From contig NZ_BBIO01000014.1 in NCBI RefSeq assembly GCF_000739695.1, forward strand, positions 42,801 through 106,800: a DNA stretch of 64,000 nt, written 5' to 3'. Positions 8,890-15,663 of the stretch are shown one piece after another. The notes under the pieces were generated by a model, which had not been told where the DNA came from, did not search any database, and worked only from the letters and a program-made list of their open reading frames with translations. Position 1 is the first letter of the stretch. Every line of letters begins with the position of its first letter. The DNA comes from Tepidicaulis marinus (lineage in GTDB: Bacteria > Pseudomonadota > Alphaproteobacteria > Parvibaculales > Parvibaculaceae). The translations under genes were made by a program, and so were the position numbers.

Positions 8890-9342
8890 ATGGCAAGCAC
8901 GGCAACAAAAAAAGCGCTCAGCGCCCTTACCGGCATCACCGCCGGTATTGCCATCGGCACCTTGTCGGCACTTACGCCGGCAGCCGCCTTCGATTTCGAG
9001 GAAAACCGCTTCACGGCCAATGTGCCCTACGGCATGGATTCCTCGGTCGAGCTGAACCAGCCCATGTACCCCTCGTTCCGCGATGACAATGGCAACCGCG
9101 TCATTGCAAACGGCGATCTCACCGCATCTGGCGGCGGCACCCACACCTCGGGCGTCGGCTTCACCAGCACCAGCGGCGGGAACGGCAATTGCACTGGTGT
9201 GAGCTGTGGTTCCAATTCGGCACAAGCCATCGGGAACCAGATCAACGTTGTGACGACCGGCTCCTACAACACGGTCGTGATCAACGCAGAACAAATAAAC
9301 AATGGCAATCAGCAGGCTACGGTGACCAACAATGTTCAGTAA
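8890..9342 (+). CDS. hfaA: Holdfast anchoring protein HfaA-like (curlin-like)
   Basis: A 150-residue secreted protein. A signal peptide (residues 1-33, ending TPAAA) precedes a mature region with a disulphide-sized NCTGVSC segment and a C-terminal Asn/Gln-rich curlin-like repeat (AIGNQINVVTTGSYNTV, then INAEQINNGNQ). In Caulobacter HfaA is an amyloid-like outer-membrane subunit that fastens the adhesive holdfast to the cell. The adjacent CsgG-like hfaB supports this. Start 8890 gives the signal peptide directly; an in-frame upstream start at 8830 would fall before the predicted transcription start. hfaD was not found. Confidence 0.8.
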   Translation: MASTATKKALSALTGITAGIAIGTLSALTPAAAFDFEENRFTANVPYGMDSSVELNQPMYPSFRDDNGNRVIANGDLTASGGGTHTSGVGFTSTSGGNGNCTGVSCGSNSAQAIGNQINVVTTGSYNTVVINAEQINNGNQQATVTNNVQ

Positions 9343-9358
9343 CCCTCTTGGATACACG

Positions 9359-10339
9359 ATGAAAAGCGCGGGCCGCATTCTGTCCGTCGCAAGTGTCGCA
9401 GCGGCCCTTGCAGGCTGCATCTCCCCGGTGGCGGATACGACGGGCCGTTATGCGGAGCCGATCGGCAATGCCCCGGTGATCAACAATGAAACACCTTATT
9501 CGAACGCGCTGCGCTGCATCGCGCGTTCCTCCCGCAACGTCAGCACTGCCCCGCGCATCGCTGTCGGCAACATTCAGGATTACACCGGCAAGGCCGAGCC
9601 TGAAGGCGGCCGTAAAGTGACCCAGGGCGCCGCCCTGATGGCCATTTCCGCCCTCGCCAAAGCCGGCGTGCGCCAGGTGGAGCGGTATGACACGGGTGTC
9701 ACCGAGCTTGAGCTGAAATATGCCAATAACAAGCTGATCGGCGACCAGGACGGCCAGGCCTTCCGCCAGATCGTTGCCGGCACCATCCGCGGCTCCGACT
9801 ATTACCTCGTCGGCGGCATCACGGAGCTGAACTTCAACATCCGCTCCGGCGGCGTGGACGGCTTCTTCTCCGATCTCGACACGGACGGCGCGAAAGCCAA
9901 CCTGCTGGTCAACCAGTTCGTCATGAATGTGGGCCTGGACCTGCGCCTCGTGGACAGCCGCACGCTGGAAGTGATCGATGTCGTTTCCTACCAGAAGCAG
10001 ATCATCGGCCGTGAAATCAAAGCCGGCGTCTTCGACTTCTTCGGCGGCAACATCTTCGACATCGCCGCAGGCGAAAAGGCCCTCGAGCCGCTGCAGCTCG
10101 CCGTGCGCTCGGTCATCGAACGCGCCGTCCTAGAAATGATCGTGCCGGTCTATGGCATCGATCCGGCCCCTTGCGCCAATTTCGGCAAGAACGGCGATCC
10201 GCTGGGTGAAATCTACTACGACGCCCCGCGCGGCCAGCAGAATGCCGACAGCGGCATGCGCACCGCCGCCGCCCCGGTCCGTCCTTACGACTACTACTCC
10301 GAGCCGGTCTTCACGGGCCTGCGCGGCCGGGTCAACTAA
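9359..10339 (+). CDS. hfaB: Holdfast anchor lipoprotein HfaB (CsgG family)
   Basis: A 326-residue lipoprotein. A signal peptide with lipobox ALAGC (Cys20) is followed by the CsgG/HfaB domain: APRIAVGNIQDYTG, then a long conserved region through DLRLVDSRTLEVIDVVS and GVFDFFG. CsgG proteins form the outer-membrane pore that secretes curli subunits; HfaB does this for HfaA/HfaD and the holdfast. Start 9359 places the signal peptide correctly; an earlier ATG at 9332 overlaps hfaA by 11 bases and would add nine residues. It shares the hfaA transcript and ends at the terminator 10409-10440. Confidence 0.87.
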   Translation: MKSAGRILSVASVAAALAGCISPVADTTGRYAEPIGNAPVINNETPYSNALRCIARSSRNVSTAPRIAVGNIQDYTGKAEPEGGRKVTQGAALMAISALAKAGVRQVERYDTGVTELELKYANNKLIGDQDGQAFRQIVAGTIRGSDYYLVGGITELNFNIRSGGVDGFFSDLDTDGAKANLLVNQFVMNVGLDLRLVDSRTLEVIDVVSYQKQIIGREIKAGVFDFFGGNIFDIAAGEKALEPLQLAVRSVIERAVLEMIVPVYGIDPAPCANFGKNGDPLGEIYYDAPRGQQNADSGMRTAAAPVRPYDYYSEPVFTGLRGRVN

Positions 10340-10408
10340 CACCCAAGAATTCCGCCGGGCTCCGGCCCGGCCCCAAGTTTCCCAAGAGGAAAGCCTGAGA
10401 GCCAACTA

Positions 10409-10440
10409 GGGGAGGATCGCAAGATCCTCCCTCTTTTTTT
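10409..10440 (+). terminator. Intrinsic terminator of hfaAB
   Basis: The stem GGAGGATC / GATCCTCC with a GCAA tetraloop is extended by a G-C pair and followed by CTCTTTTTTT. It lies 70 bases past the hfaB stop. Confidence 0.9.
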
Positions 10441-10467
10441 GTGCACGGGCGGGTGAGGCGAATGCCT

Positions 10468-10496
10468 ATGGACCCCGGGACAAGCCCGGGGTGACG
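10468..10496 (+). repeat. REP-like palindrome, copy A
   Basis: ATGGACCCCGGG-ACAAG-CCCGGGGTGAC type element. The CCCCGGG/CCCGGGG arms form a strong hairpin. It is the first of five copies in 2 kb and stands alone, outside the two inverted pairs. Confidence 0.75.
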
Positions 10497-10597
10497 GCTT
10501 CTATGTGCGGCATTATGTAGGAACTGGGACAAGGCCCAAGTCAGGCGGAAGCCATGATAAGGGGCTGGTGGTTGGGATTGTCTGCACGTGGGCCGCT

Positions 10598-11431
10598 TTA
10601 TGTGGACCAATTCCCATCATCGCAATACATGAATACGGCACCATCAAGCGGGCCATCAATATCGCCCGGTACTCGGATATTGAAGGCGGTAATCCGCTCT
10701 ACTCCAAAAACGTCTCTGTAATAAAATCTACCCACTACAAACATGGGCGTTCTACCGGCAGAGATTTGGCCCTTAAGCATATCAAACAAACGGTTTTCTA
10801 TGGGGATAGAGACCGATCTTCCTTGAGATGGAGCAATACCAAGGCGCCCTTGGCGTTCAGCATTGACGAGAAAGTCATCTTCTGGATCTTTGGGAACTTC
10901 ACCAGACGGGCTGACGTGATATTTAAGAGAGCGCCTTACGTTATAGGCGGGCGTTTGCCCACGGTTCCTATACTGAACCTCAATCAGAGTGGCGTAGGGA
11001 CCATCAAAATTGTGAAGCAGCACATCTTCAATGCTGATATAGGCCCGCAACTGCTTTTCGGCGGACGTTCGGGTGATAGTGGCCATTTCCTGAGCGGCAA
11101 CAGCAGTTTTCCAAGCCTCCAAAAAAGTCAGAGCAAGCAAGACGACACCGGCAAAGGTGATCCAGAAAAGCCGCTCAGCCCAAAGCGCCATGCCTTCTTG
11201 AGCCGCGAGATCGCGGCGCTCTCGTTCATCCTGGGTGGCTTCTGGATCGGCTTTCAGGGACTGGGCCGCAGGGAACTGCGTTTCGATCCTATCGGCTTCT
11301 GTATGTATCTCGGCGGCGCTTTGATAGCTGCCACTGGCGCTACCATGCTCGTTCAGTGAGCCCGCATAAACCAAGGCTAGGGCTAGAAATCCCCCAACCG
11401 CAGTGAAGAACAGCCAATCGCGCTTAGACAT
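10598..11431 (-). CDS. Two-TM membrane protein of unknown function (low-GC island)
   Basis: A 277-residue protein. TM1 is at residues ~7-25 (FFTAVGGFLALALVYAG), followed by a charged linker, TM2 at ~88-107 (LFWITFAGVVLLALTFLEAW), and then a short coil AAQEMATITRTSAEKQLRAYI leading into a soluble beta-rich domain. That coil motif is common in small alphaproteobacterial proteins of unknown role. Start 11431 (MSKRDWLFF) lies inside the 3' end of the DUF6471-like pseudogene, so translation was probably coupled to it. Base composition is visibly lower in GC than the neighbours, suggesting transfer. Confidence 0.7.
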   Translation of the reverse strand: MSKRDWLFFTAVGGFLALALVYAGSLNEHGSASGSYQSAAEIHTEADRIETQFPAAQSLKADPEATQDERERRDLAAQEGMALWAERLFWITFAGVVLLALTFLEAWKTAVAAQEMATITRTSAEKQLRAYISIEDVLLHNFDGPYATLIEVQYRNRGQTPAYNVRRSLKYHVSPSGEVPKDPEDDFLVNAERQGRLGIAPSQGRSVSIPIENRLFDMLKGQISAGRTPMFVVGRFYYRDVFGVERITAFNIRVPGDIDGPLDGAVFMYCDDGNWST

Positions 11432-11632
11432 TGCAGAAAAAAGCCGCCGTAAATTTGCCCCGAGAAAGCTTATTACGGACGTTAACTTCCCTCTCTGCAA
11501 CCTCTATTTCAGTCAACTTCCCGACAAGCTGAGCATAGATCACACCCTTCCGCTTCAATTCGGCTTTCAGGAGGTTCGCGGCCAGGCATTCCAGTCCGTT
11601 TTCTCGGCATGATCGAGGGCCCAACCGCGCAT
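11383..11632 (-). pseudogene. DUF6471-like small protein broken by two frameshifts
   Basis: Read in three successive frames, the strand gives EKTDWNAW, then AANLLKAELKRKGVIYAQL...NVRNKLSRGKFTAAF, then FLQCLSAIGCSSLRL. Together these rebuild a complete DUF6471-type protein (recalled family pattern). The first join needs one extra G in TGGCC; the second needs one extra T in the T6 run around 11437-11442. As written, the longest piece is 11424-11624 from a TTG. This is either a decayed gene or two homopolymer errors in the assembly. It overlaps the start of the two-TM protein gene. Confidence 0.6.
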
Positions 11633-11702
11633 CGCTTGATCCACACTATAAACTAGTGAGATCAAGGGGCTTACTTCCCGTTCTCTTAAAATCGCACCGC
11701 TG

Positions 11703-11733
11703 TGTGGACCCCGGCTCGGGGGCCGGGGTGACG
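11703..11733 (+). repeat. REP-like palindrome, copy B (pairs with C)
   Basis: TGTGGACCCCGGC...GCCGGGGTGACGG. It is followed by a tail GCGAAGAGTAGCGAGGCGGT, which resembles the tail after copy D. It is inverted relative to copy C, about 90 bases on. Confidence 0.72.
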
Positions 11734-11823
11734 GTTGCGAAGAGTAGCGAGGCGGTATGCTCTCAGGTTCGAGCCGAGGCAAGGCCCCCGGTTTTGGCAA
11801 GGCCATAGTTCCATATAGAGGCT

Positions 11824-11852
11824 GTCACCCCGGGCTTGTCCCGGGGTCCACA
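11824..11852 (-). repeat. REP-like palindrome, copy C
   Basis: Reverse-strand copy (GTCACCCCGGG...CCCGGGGTCCAC) that ends 20 bases before the GIY-YIG start codon. With copy B it makes an inverted pair. Confidence 0.72.
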
Positions 11853-11871
11853 GGCGGCATACTCCGAAGCC

Positions 11872-12162
11872 ATGACCGATTACTATGTCTACATCCTCGC
11901 TAATCGCAGACGAGGCACGCTCTATGTGGGCGTGACGAATGACCTCCTGCGCCGGGTGCATGAACATAAAAGCGAGGCAGCGGACGGCTTTACGAAATGC
12001 TACGGCGTAAAGCAGCTCGTCTGGTTCGAGGCGACGCCTGATATTGAAGAGGCGATACGGGCGGAGAAACGTATCAAGCGTTGGCGGCGGGATTACAAGA
12101 TCGCCATGATCGAGGATCGTAACCCGGACTGGCTGGATCTTTTTGATGAGCTGGTGAGGTGA
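11872..12162 (+). CDS. GIY-YIG single-domain endonuclease-like protein
   Basis: A 96-residue protein that is essentially one GIY-YIG nuclease domain (YhbQ/UPF0213-like): YYVYILANRR...LYVGVTNDLLRRVHEH, then the EAIRAEKRIKRWRR helix with the putative metal-binding Glu. Its cellular role is unknown; relatives are small and often multicopy in alphaproteobacteria. Start 11872 (MTDYYVYI) fits the family; an in-frame upstream start would translate repeat copy C. It lies between two inverted REP-like pairs (B-C and D-E). Confidence 0.85.
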   Translation: MTDYYVYILANRRRGTLYVGVTNDLLRRVHEHKSEAADGFTKCYGVKQLVWFEATPDIEEAIRAEKRIKRWRRDYKIAMIEDRNPDWLDLFDELVR

Positions 12163-12201
12163 GAGGGATCATCTCTGTTCGCCTTAAAACCGCACTGCCT
12201 C

Positions 12202-12230
12202 ATGGACCCCGGGTCAAGCCCGGGGTGACA
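12202..12230 (+). repeat. REP-like palindrome, copy D (pairs with E)
   Basis: ATGGACCCCGGGT...CCCGGGGTGACA with a tail similar to that of copy B (GAGAATTGTGAGGTGGT). It starts 40 bases after the GIY-YIG stop. Confidence 0.72.
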
Positions 12231-12321
12231 GCTACGGAGAATTGTGAGGTGGTGCGATACAGAGGCCCCCCACACAGAGCAACCCGCAGTTAAGGGACAC
12301 CACGTGGCCTCCTATAGGAGC

Positions 12322-12350
12322 GTCACCCCGGCCCCAGAGCCGGGGTCCAT
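12322..12350 (-). repeat. REP-like palindrome, copy E
   Basis: Reverse-strand copy (GTCACCCCGGC...GCCGGGGTCCAT). It closes the D-E inverted pair, about 90 bases from D. The 303-base gap 12163-12465 holds only this pair and the terminator that follows. Confidence 0.72.
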
Positions 12351-12400
12351 GCGGCAGCGGCGGCAAATGCAGGCGCAGCCCGCTCCTTCACGCCCGCGCA

Positions 12401-12437
12401 CAAAAAACCGCGGCGTCGGTGCAAAGACGCCGCGGCT
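12401..12437 (-). terminator. Intrinsic terminator of the secreted-protein gene
   Basis: A perfect 10-bp stem CCGCGGCGTC / GACGCCGCGG (12408-12435) is followed, on the minus strand, by TTTTTTG. It lies 30 bases past the stop of the 12466-13284 gene. Confidence 0.92.
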
Positions 12438-12465
12438 TCAAGGTGCCGTCAAGAAAGAGAAAAGA

Positions 12466-13284
12466 TCAGTTGCCGACGCCGCCGGAAAGATAAAGCCCCG
12501 AAGTGTCGCCCACCTGGCTCATCTGCGGGCCGCCGGTGGTTTTCTGCAGAATGATTTCCGCAAAACGGGCGCGGGGGGCAGCGCCGCTGTTGAACGCAAG
12601 GTCCGAGGCCGGGCCGCAAGCAACGCGCCCGTCTTCGCCCACATGCAGGCTGTTGCCCACCTGGCATTCGAACGTGTAGCCGCCCTGATAATCCGTGGTC
12701 GTACCATCTTCCAGGAAGCGGCCGAGCGTCACTACCATCATGTCCCCGGCAAGGCAGTGGAAGACCTCGCCCACATAAGAGCCTGCCTCGATGATCTTGT
12801 TCGGCACGCTCATGCGCGCGGCTTCTTCAAGCCCCTTGGCATCCTGGCACACACCCTTGACGGGCTTGCGCAGTTTTTCCACCGCATTCGGAACAACCAC
12901 GGTGAGCTGGCCGAGCGGGGTCACCGTTTTGGGCGCTTCGATGAAAGTGGTGCTGCCGCCGACGAAAACCGTCTTGTTCCGCGCACCGCGGTCCACATTG
13001 ATATTGAAGACGCGGTTATCGTTATGGATGTTCGTGTTCGTCGTCGTGGTGTTCTTGTTGATGGTGATCTTCTTCGTATAGCTCTTGTTGATGATCACCT
13101 TCTTGCCGCCGCCATGATGCGGGGGCTTATGCGGCCCGCAGGGCGTATCGGGGACGCAGGGCTGGTCCGGGCAATAATCGGCCGGGTTGCCTGCCGAAGC
13201 GGGGCTCGGAACAGCCGCATCCATGGCCGTGGCACCCGCCGCCACGCTCATCGCGATGAACAAATTCTTAACTTTGTGTCCCAT
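12466..13284 (-). CDS. Secreted Asn/Thr-rich protein of unknown function
   Basis: A 272-residue protein with a signal peptide (residues 1-~31, ending SPASA). Next come a Cys/Pro/His segment (PADYCPDQPCVPDTPCG), a basic, Ile/Asn/Thr-rich stretch (KKITINKNTTTTNTNIHNDN), and a C-terminal domain with three more cysteines. I do not recognise a family. The Asn/Thr-rich, beta-prone middle and the sigma-54-like promoter upstream suggest a surface or matrix protein made with the holdfast genes; this is inference. Start 13284 is preceded by GGAGTGCC. It is not an obvious HfaD. Confidence 0.75.
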   Translation of the reverse strand: MGHKVKNLFIAMSVAAGATAMDAAVPSPASAGNPADYCPDQPCVPDTPCGPHKPPHHGGGKKVIINKSYTKKITINKNTTTTNTNIHNDNRVFNINVDRGARNKTVFVGGSTTFIEAPKTVTPLGQLTVVVPNAVEKLRKPVKGVCQDAKGLEEAARMSVPNKIIEAGSYVGEVFHCLAGDMMVVTLGRFLEDGTTTDYQGGYTFECQVGNSLHVGEDGRVACGPASDLAFNSGAAPRARFAEIILQKTTGGPQMSQVGDTSGLYLSGGVGN

Positions 13285-13358
13285 AACGGCACTCCATAAC
13301 GGCACTAAGAGCTATTTTGGCGCATTTCGGCGCGTTTCATTTCCTTGTGCCCTGCCAT

Positions 13359-13374
13359 CGCAGGAGCCGTGCCA
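13359..13374 (-). promoter_or_regulatory. Sigma-54-like promoter of the secreted-protein gene
   Basis: On the minus strand TGGCACG-GCTC-CTGC matches the -24/-12 consensus except T to C at the first base of TTGC. The GG/GC spacing is exact. The start would be near 13347, about 60 bases ahead of the ATG at 13284. Confidence 0.6.
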
Positions 13375-13516
13375 CTTGCCGGGTCCGCGCCGCAGCCCTC
13401 TTACTCTTCTCTCCTATGCGCGGGCAGGCGCGTTAACCTTTCCCCATGCCCTCCAAGAGAAGAGCAAACTGGCGCGTTCAGTTTTTTGAGGCATTTATCC
13501 CCCTCCCCCCTTCCTC

Positions 13517-13532
13517 TGGCACGCTTTCTGCT
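13517..13532 (+). promoter_or_regulatory. Sigma-54-like promoter toward the PAS gene
   Basis: TGGCACG-CTTT-CTGCT carries the same single deviation as the element at 13359-13374. It drives rightward transcription toward the PAS gene with a long leader of about 195 bases. The gap 13285-13737 holds no gene that I can support; it contains these two divergent promoter candidates. Confidence 0.55.
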
Positions 13533-13737
13533 CCCTCCCGCCCAAGAGCGCTGCTTGCGTCCCGAAAGTGTTCCGGCACGGCACGCAAGAGAGCTCGAAA
13601 GGGAACAGAGGACACACATTTTCCCCGTTTCGCGGGGCCGGGACGCGACAGCGTCACAAAACTGGATTAACGTGCCGGCTTGGCTCCTCTTGGGGGGAAC
13701 CCGGCCGGCAAGCGGAACGGGTTCAGAGGGCAGAGTA

Positions 13738-14421
13738 ATGCAGCATCACACGACACAGGCACTTGTTGAATATTGGAACGCGATCCGGGGAGACCGCCCC
13801 GCGCCGCGCCGCAGCGAAATCGAGCCGCGCGACATCAAGCGGCTGCTTCCTTACGTGTTCATTCTGGAACGCCAGGACCATTGGTCCTTCCGCTTCCGCC
13901 TTGCCGGGACCGGCCTTTGCAATGCCTATGGCACCGAATTCCGCCGCCAGAACATGCTCGGCCTCTGGCAGGACGAGTGCCATACCAATATGACACATCT
14001 GCTCAATGACGTGACGGGCAGCGCGGCTGCCGGTGTGCTGGAATATACCGCCGAGACGGGCGAAGGCCGCCAGGTCTCTTTCGAAATGGTGCTGCTGCCG
14101 CTGGCTCAGGACAATGGCGCCCTCACCCGCATCATCGGCGCCGCCGTGCCGCTGGAAAATCCGGCCTGGCTCGGCGATCAAATGCTGACCCGCCAGTGGA
14201 TCGACCGCATTCAGCTCATCGATCCGGAGCAAATGCCCAAATCCACCGCCGCAGCGCTCGCCCCGCGCATTGCCCGGCAGGTTCCGCCGCGCATTCATGC
14301 CGGTATTCCGAGCCTTGCCGCGCGCCGCCAGCGCCTCAATGCAGAGCGGCCCTATCTGCGCCTGATCAAATCCGAAGTTCCGAATACCGGCACGGTACCG
14401 GGAAAAGTCTTCGAATCCTGA
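13738..14421 (+). CDS. PAS-domain (PAS_5-type) protein
   Basis: A 227-residue protein. Residues ~10-160 form the alphaproteobacterial PAS_5 module: EYWNAIRGDRPAPRRSEIEP, LLPYVFILER, FRFRLAGTGLCNAYGTEF, and a C-terminal LTRIIGAAVPL. No kinase, GGDEF or DNA-binding domain follows, so it may work as a ligand-binding regulator or adaptor. Start 13738 (MQHHTTQAL) matches relatives; earlier in-frame starts would translate the promoter region. It has its own terminator at 14446. Confidence 0.8.
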   Translation: MQHHTTQALVEYWNAIRGDRPAPRRSEIEPRDIKRLLPYVFILERQDHWSFRFRLAGTGLCNAYGTEFRRQNMLGLWQDECHTNMTHLLNDVTGSAAAGVLEYTAETGEGRQVSFEMVLLPLAQDNGALTRIIGAAVPLENPAWLGDQMLTRQWIDRIQLIDPEQMPKSTAAALAPRIARQVPPRIHAGIPSLAARRQRLNAERPYLRLIKSEVPNTGTVPGKVFES

Positions 14422-14445
14422 TTTCTTCCTCTGTTCCACCAAATG

Positions 14446-14476
14446 AACGGGCCCCTTTCGAGGGGCCCGTTTTTTG
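14446..14476 (+). terminator. Intrinsic terminator of the PAS gene
   Basis: AACGGGCCCCT-TTCG-AGGGGCCCGTT followed by TTTT: an 11-bp stem with a TTCG tetraloop, 25 bases past the stop. Confidence 0.93.
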
Positions 14477-14509
14477 TGGCTCACGGGAGAGTGATGGGCG
14501 GGTGTCTTC

Positions 14510-14536
14510 TTATTATATGCATCATGCATATAATAA
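14510..14536. promoter_or_regulatory. Perfect 27-bp palindromic operator/promoter of the marR-rclC unit
   Basis: TTATTATATGCAT-C-ATGCATATAATAA has two perfect 13-base arms around one central base. It ends 4 bases before the marR start codon. A consensus -10 box TATAAT (14529-14534) lies inside the right arm, which puts the transcription start at about the A of the ATG. A MarR dimer bound here would block RNA polymerase, giving autorepression. Confidence 0.85.
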
Positions 14537-14540
14537 CCCC

Positions 14541-15074
14541 ATGACAGAGAAACAGCTCACCAACCGCCTTGGCGCGCTGGCCCTTGCCGCAAGCGACGCG
14601 CAGATCAAAACCGCCACCGGCCTGACGGGGCTCAGCGCGTCGTCCTGCGCACTCATCGTTTCGCTCGGTCTTTACCCCGGCGGCACGGTGTCAGAGGCAA
14701 GCACCCTGCTCGACCTCAGCCATTCGGCAACCGTGCGCCTGACGGAGAAGCTGGCCGCTCAAGGCTTTCTCACCCGCCGCCCTGGCGAGGATAGGCGCGA
14801 GGTGGCGCTGGAGCTGACGGATAAAGGTCAGCGCATGCGCAAAACCATTCTCGCCGCGCGCGAAGAGGCGCTCAGCGCCGTTCTGGGCGGGCTGACAAAA
14901 ACAGAACGCAAAGCCCTCTTGCCGTTGCTGGATAAATTACTTGCAGCGCTGACCGTGGACGCTGTCAGCGCCGGGCGCATGTGCCGCCTGTGCGATGACG
15001 GCATGTGCGGCCATGACGCCTGCCCCGTCCACCGCACCTATGAAGAGCTTGAAGCGGCCGGCGCCCCGCATTGA
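14541..15074 (+). CDS. MarR-family regulator with Cys-rich C-terminal tail
   Basis: A 177-residue winged-helix regulator. The recognition region is SEASTLLDLSHSATVRLTEKL (about 51-71), and the wing carries RRPGEDRREV (79-88). The last 30 residues hold Cys148, 151, 156 and 161 in CRLCDDGMCGHDACPVH, which looks like a metal or redox-sensing site. No Shine-Dalgarno is present: the ATG is 4 bases after the palindrome and probably at the transcript's 5' end. The next gene, a DUF417/RclC-like protein, begins 36 bases after the stop and is the likely target. Oxidant sensing is inferred. Confidence 0.88.
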   Translation: MTEKQLTNRLGALALAASDAQIKTATGLTGLSASSCALIVSLGLYPGGTVSEASTLLDLSHSATVRLTEKLAAQGFLTRRPGEDRREVALELTDKGQRMRKTILAAREEALSAVLGGLTKTERKALLPLLDKLLAALTVDAVSAGRMCRLCDDGMCGHDACPVHRTYEELEAAGAPH

Positions 15075-15110
15075 GCCCAACCCCAAAGCGCCCAGAGGAG
15101 GAGACCCCAC

Positions 15111-15590
15111 ATGAACGACACCCAGCTTGCCGCCTATTTCGGCTATGCGGAAAAGATCGGCCGCGCCGTCGCCTATTACGGGCTCGGCCTGATTTTCTTC
15201 GCCTTCGGCCTTTACAAGTTCACCCCTGAGGAAGCCGCGGCCATTGAGCCGCTGCTCATTCACAGCCCGTTCCTTTCCTGGCTGCATGCCGGTTTCGGCG
15301 CGCAGGGCGCTTCAAATGTGATCGGCGTGGTGGAACTTGCCATCGCCCTTGCAATCTTCGCCCGCCGTTTCCTGCCCCGCGCTGCCGCCATCGGCTGCCT
15401 GGGCGCGGCCGGTTCGCTCGTCGTGACGGTTAGCTTTCTCTTCACCACGCCAGGCATTAGCGAGGATACGGCCGGCTTCCTGATCAAAGACGTGCTGCTG
15501 TTCGGTATCGCCATGTGGGCGGCAGGTGAAGCCTGGGCCATGGCCCGCAGCGGCGCGCGCAGCCCGGCAGCGCTTGCCCGTTCCGCCTGA
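15111..15590 (+). CDS. DUF417 (YkgB/RclC-like) inner-membrane protein
   Basis: A 159-residue protein with four hydrophobic helices. The family signature GLYKFTPEEAAAIEPLLIHSPFLSW is split by the first loop: GLYKFTPEEA then IEPLLIHSP. In E. coli the relative RclC belongs to the reactive-chlorine resistance operon. Here it is co-transcribed with the Cys-tailed MarR, from a strong GGAGGAG site, which supports a stress role. It ends at a strong terminator. Confidence 0.87.
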   Translation: MNDTQLAAYFGYAEKIGRAVAYYGLGLIFFAFGLYKFTPEEAAAIEPLLIHSPFLSWLHAGFGAQGASNVIGVVELAIALAIFARRFLPRAAAIGCLGAAGSLVVTVSFLFTTPGISEDTAGFLIKDVLLFGIAMWAAGEAWAMARSGARSPAALARSA

Positions 15591-15610
15591 ACGAAACGTT
15601 CCCCCAAACA

Positions 15611-15645
15611 AAAGCGGGCCCTTTTGCAAGGGCCCGCTTTCTTTT
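15611..15645 (+). terminator. Intrinsic terminator after the RclC-like gene
   Basis: AAAGCGGGCCC-TTTTGCA-AGGGCCCGCTTT followed by CTTTT. The symmetric A/T flanks mean it could also end the convergent GMC oxidoreductase transcript from the right. Confidence 0.88.
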
Positions 15646-15663
15646 GACCTGTCTTACCGGTGC

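Noticed and set aside
10505..11359. Long plus-strand open frame opposite the two-TM protein gene
   Set aside because: The minus strand gives a coherent protein with two TM helices and a coiled coil; the plus frame has no family pattern.
12244..13299. Long plus-strand open frame opposite the secreted protein gene
   Set aside because: It starts in repeat DNA and is rich in His/Arg/Ala as expected of an antisense frame; the minus strand has signal peptide, ribosome site and terminator.
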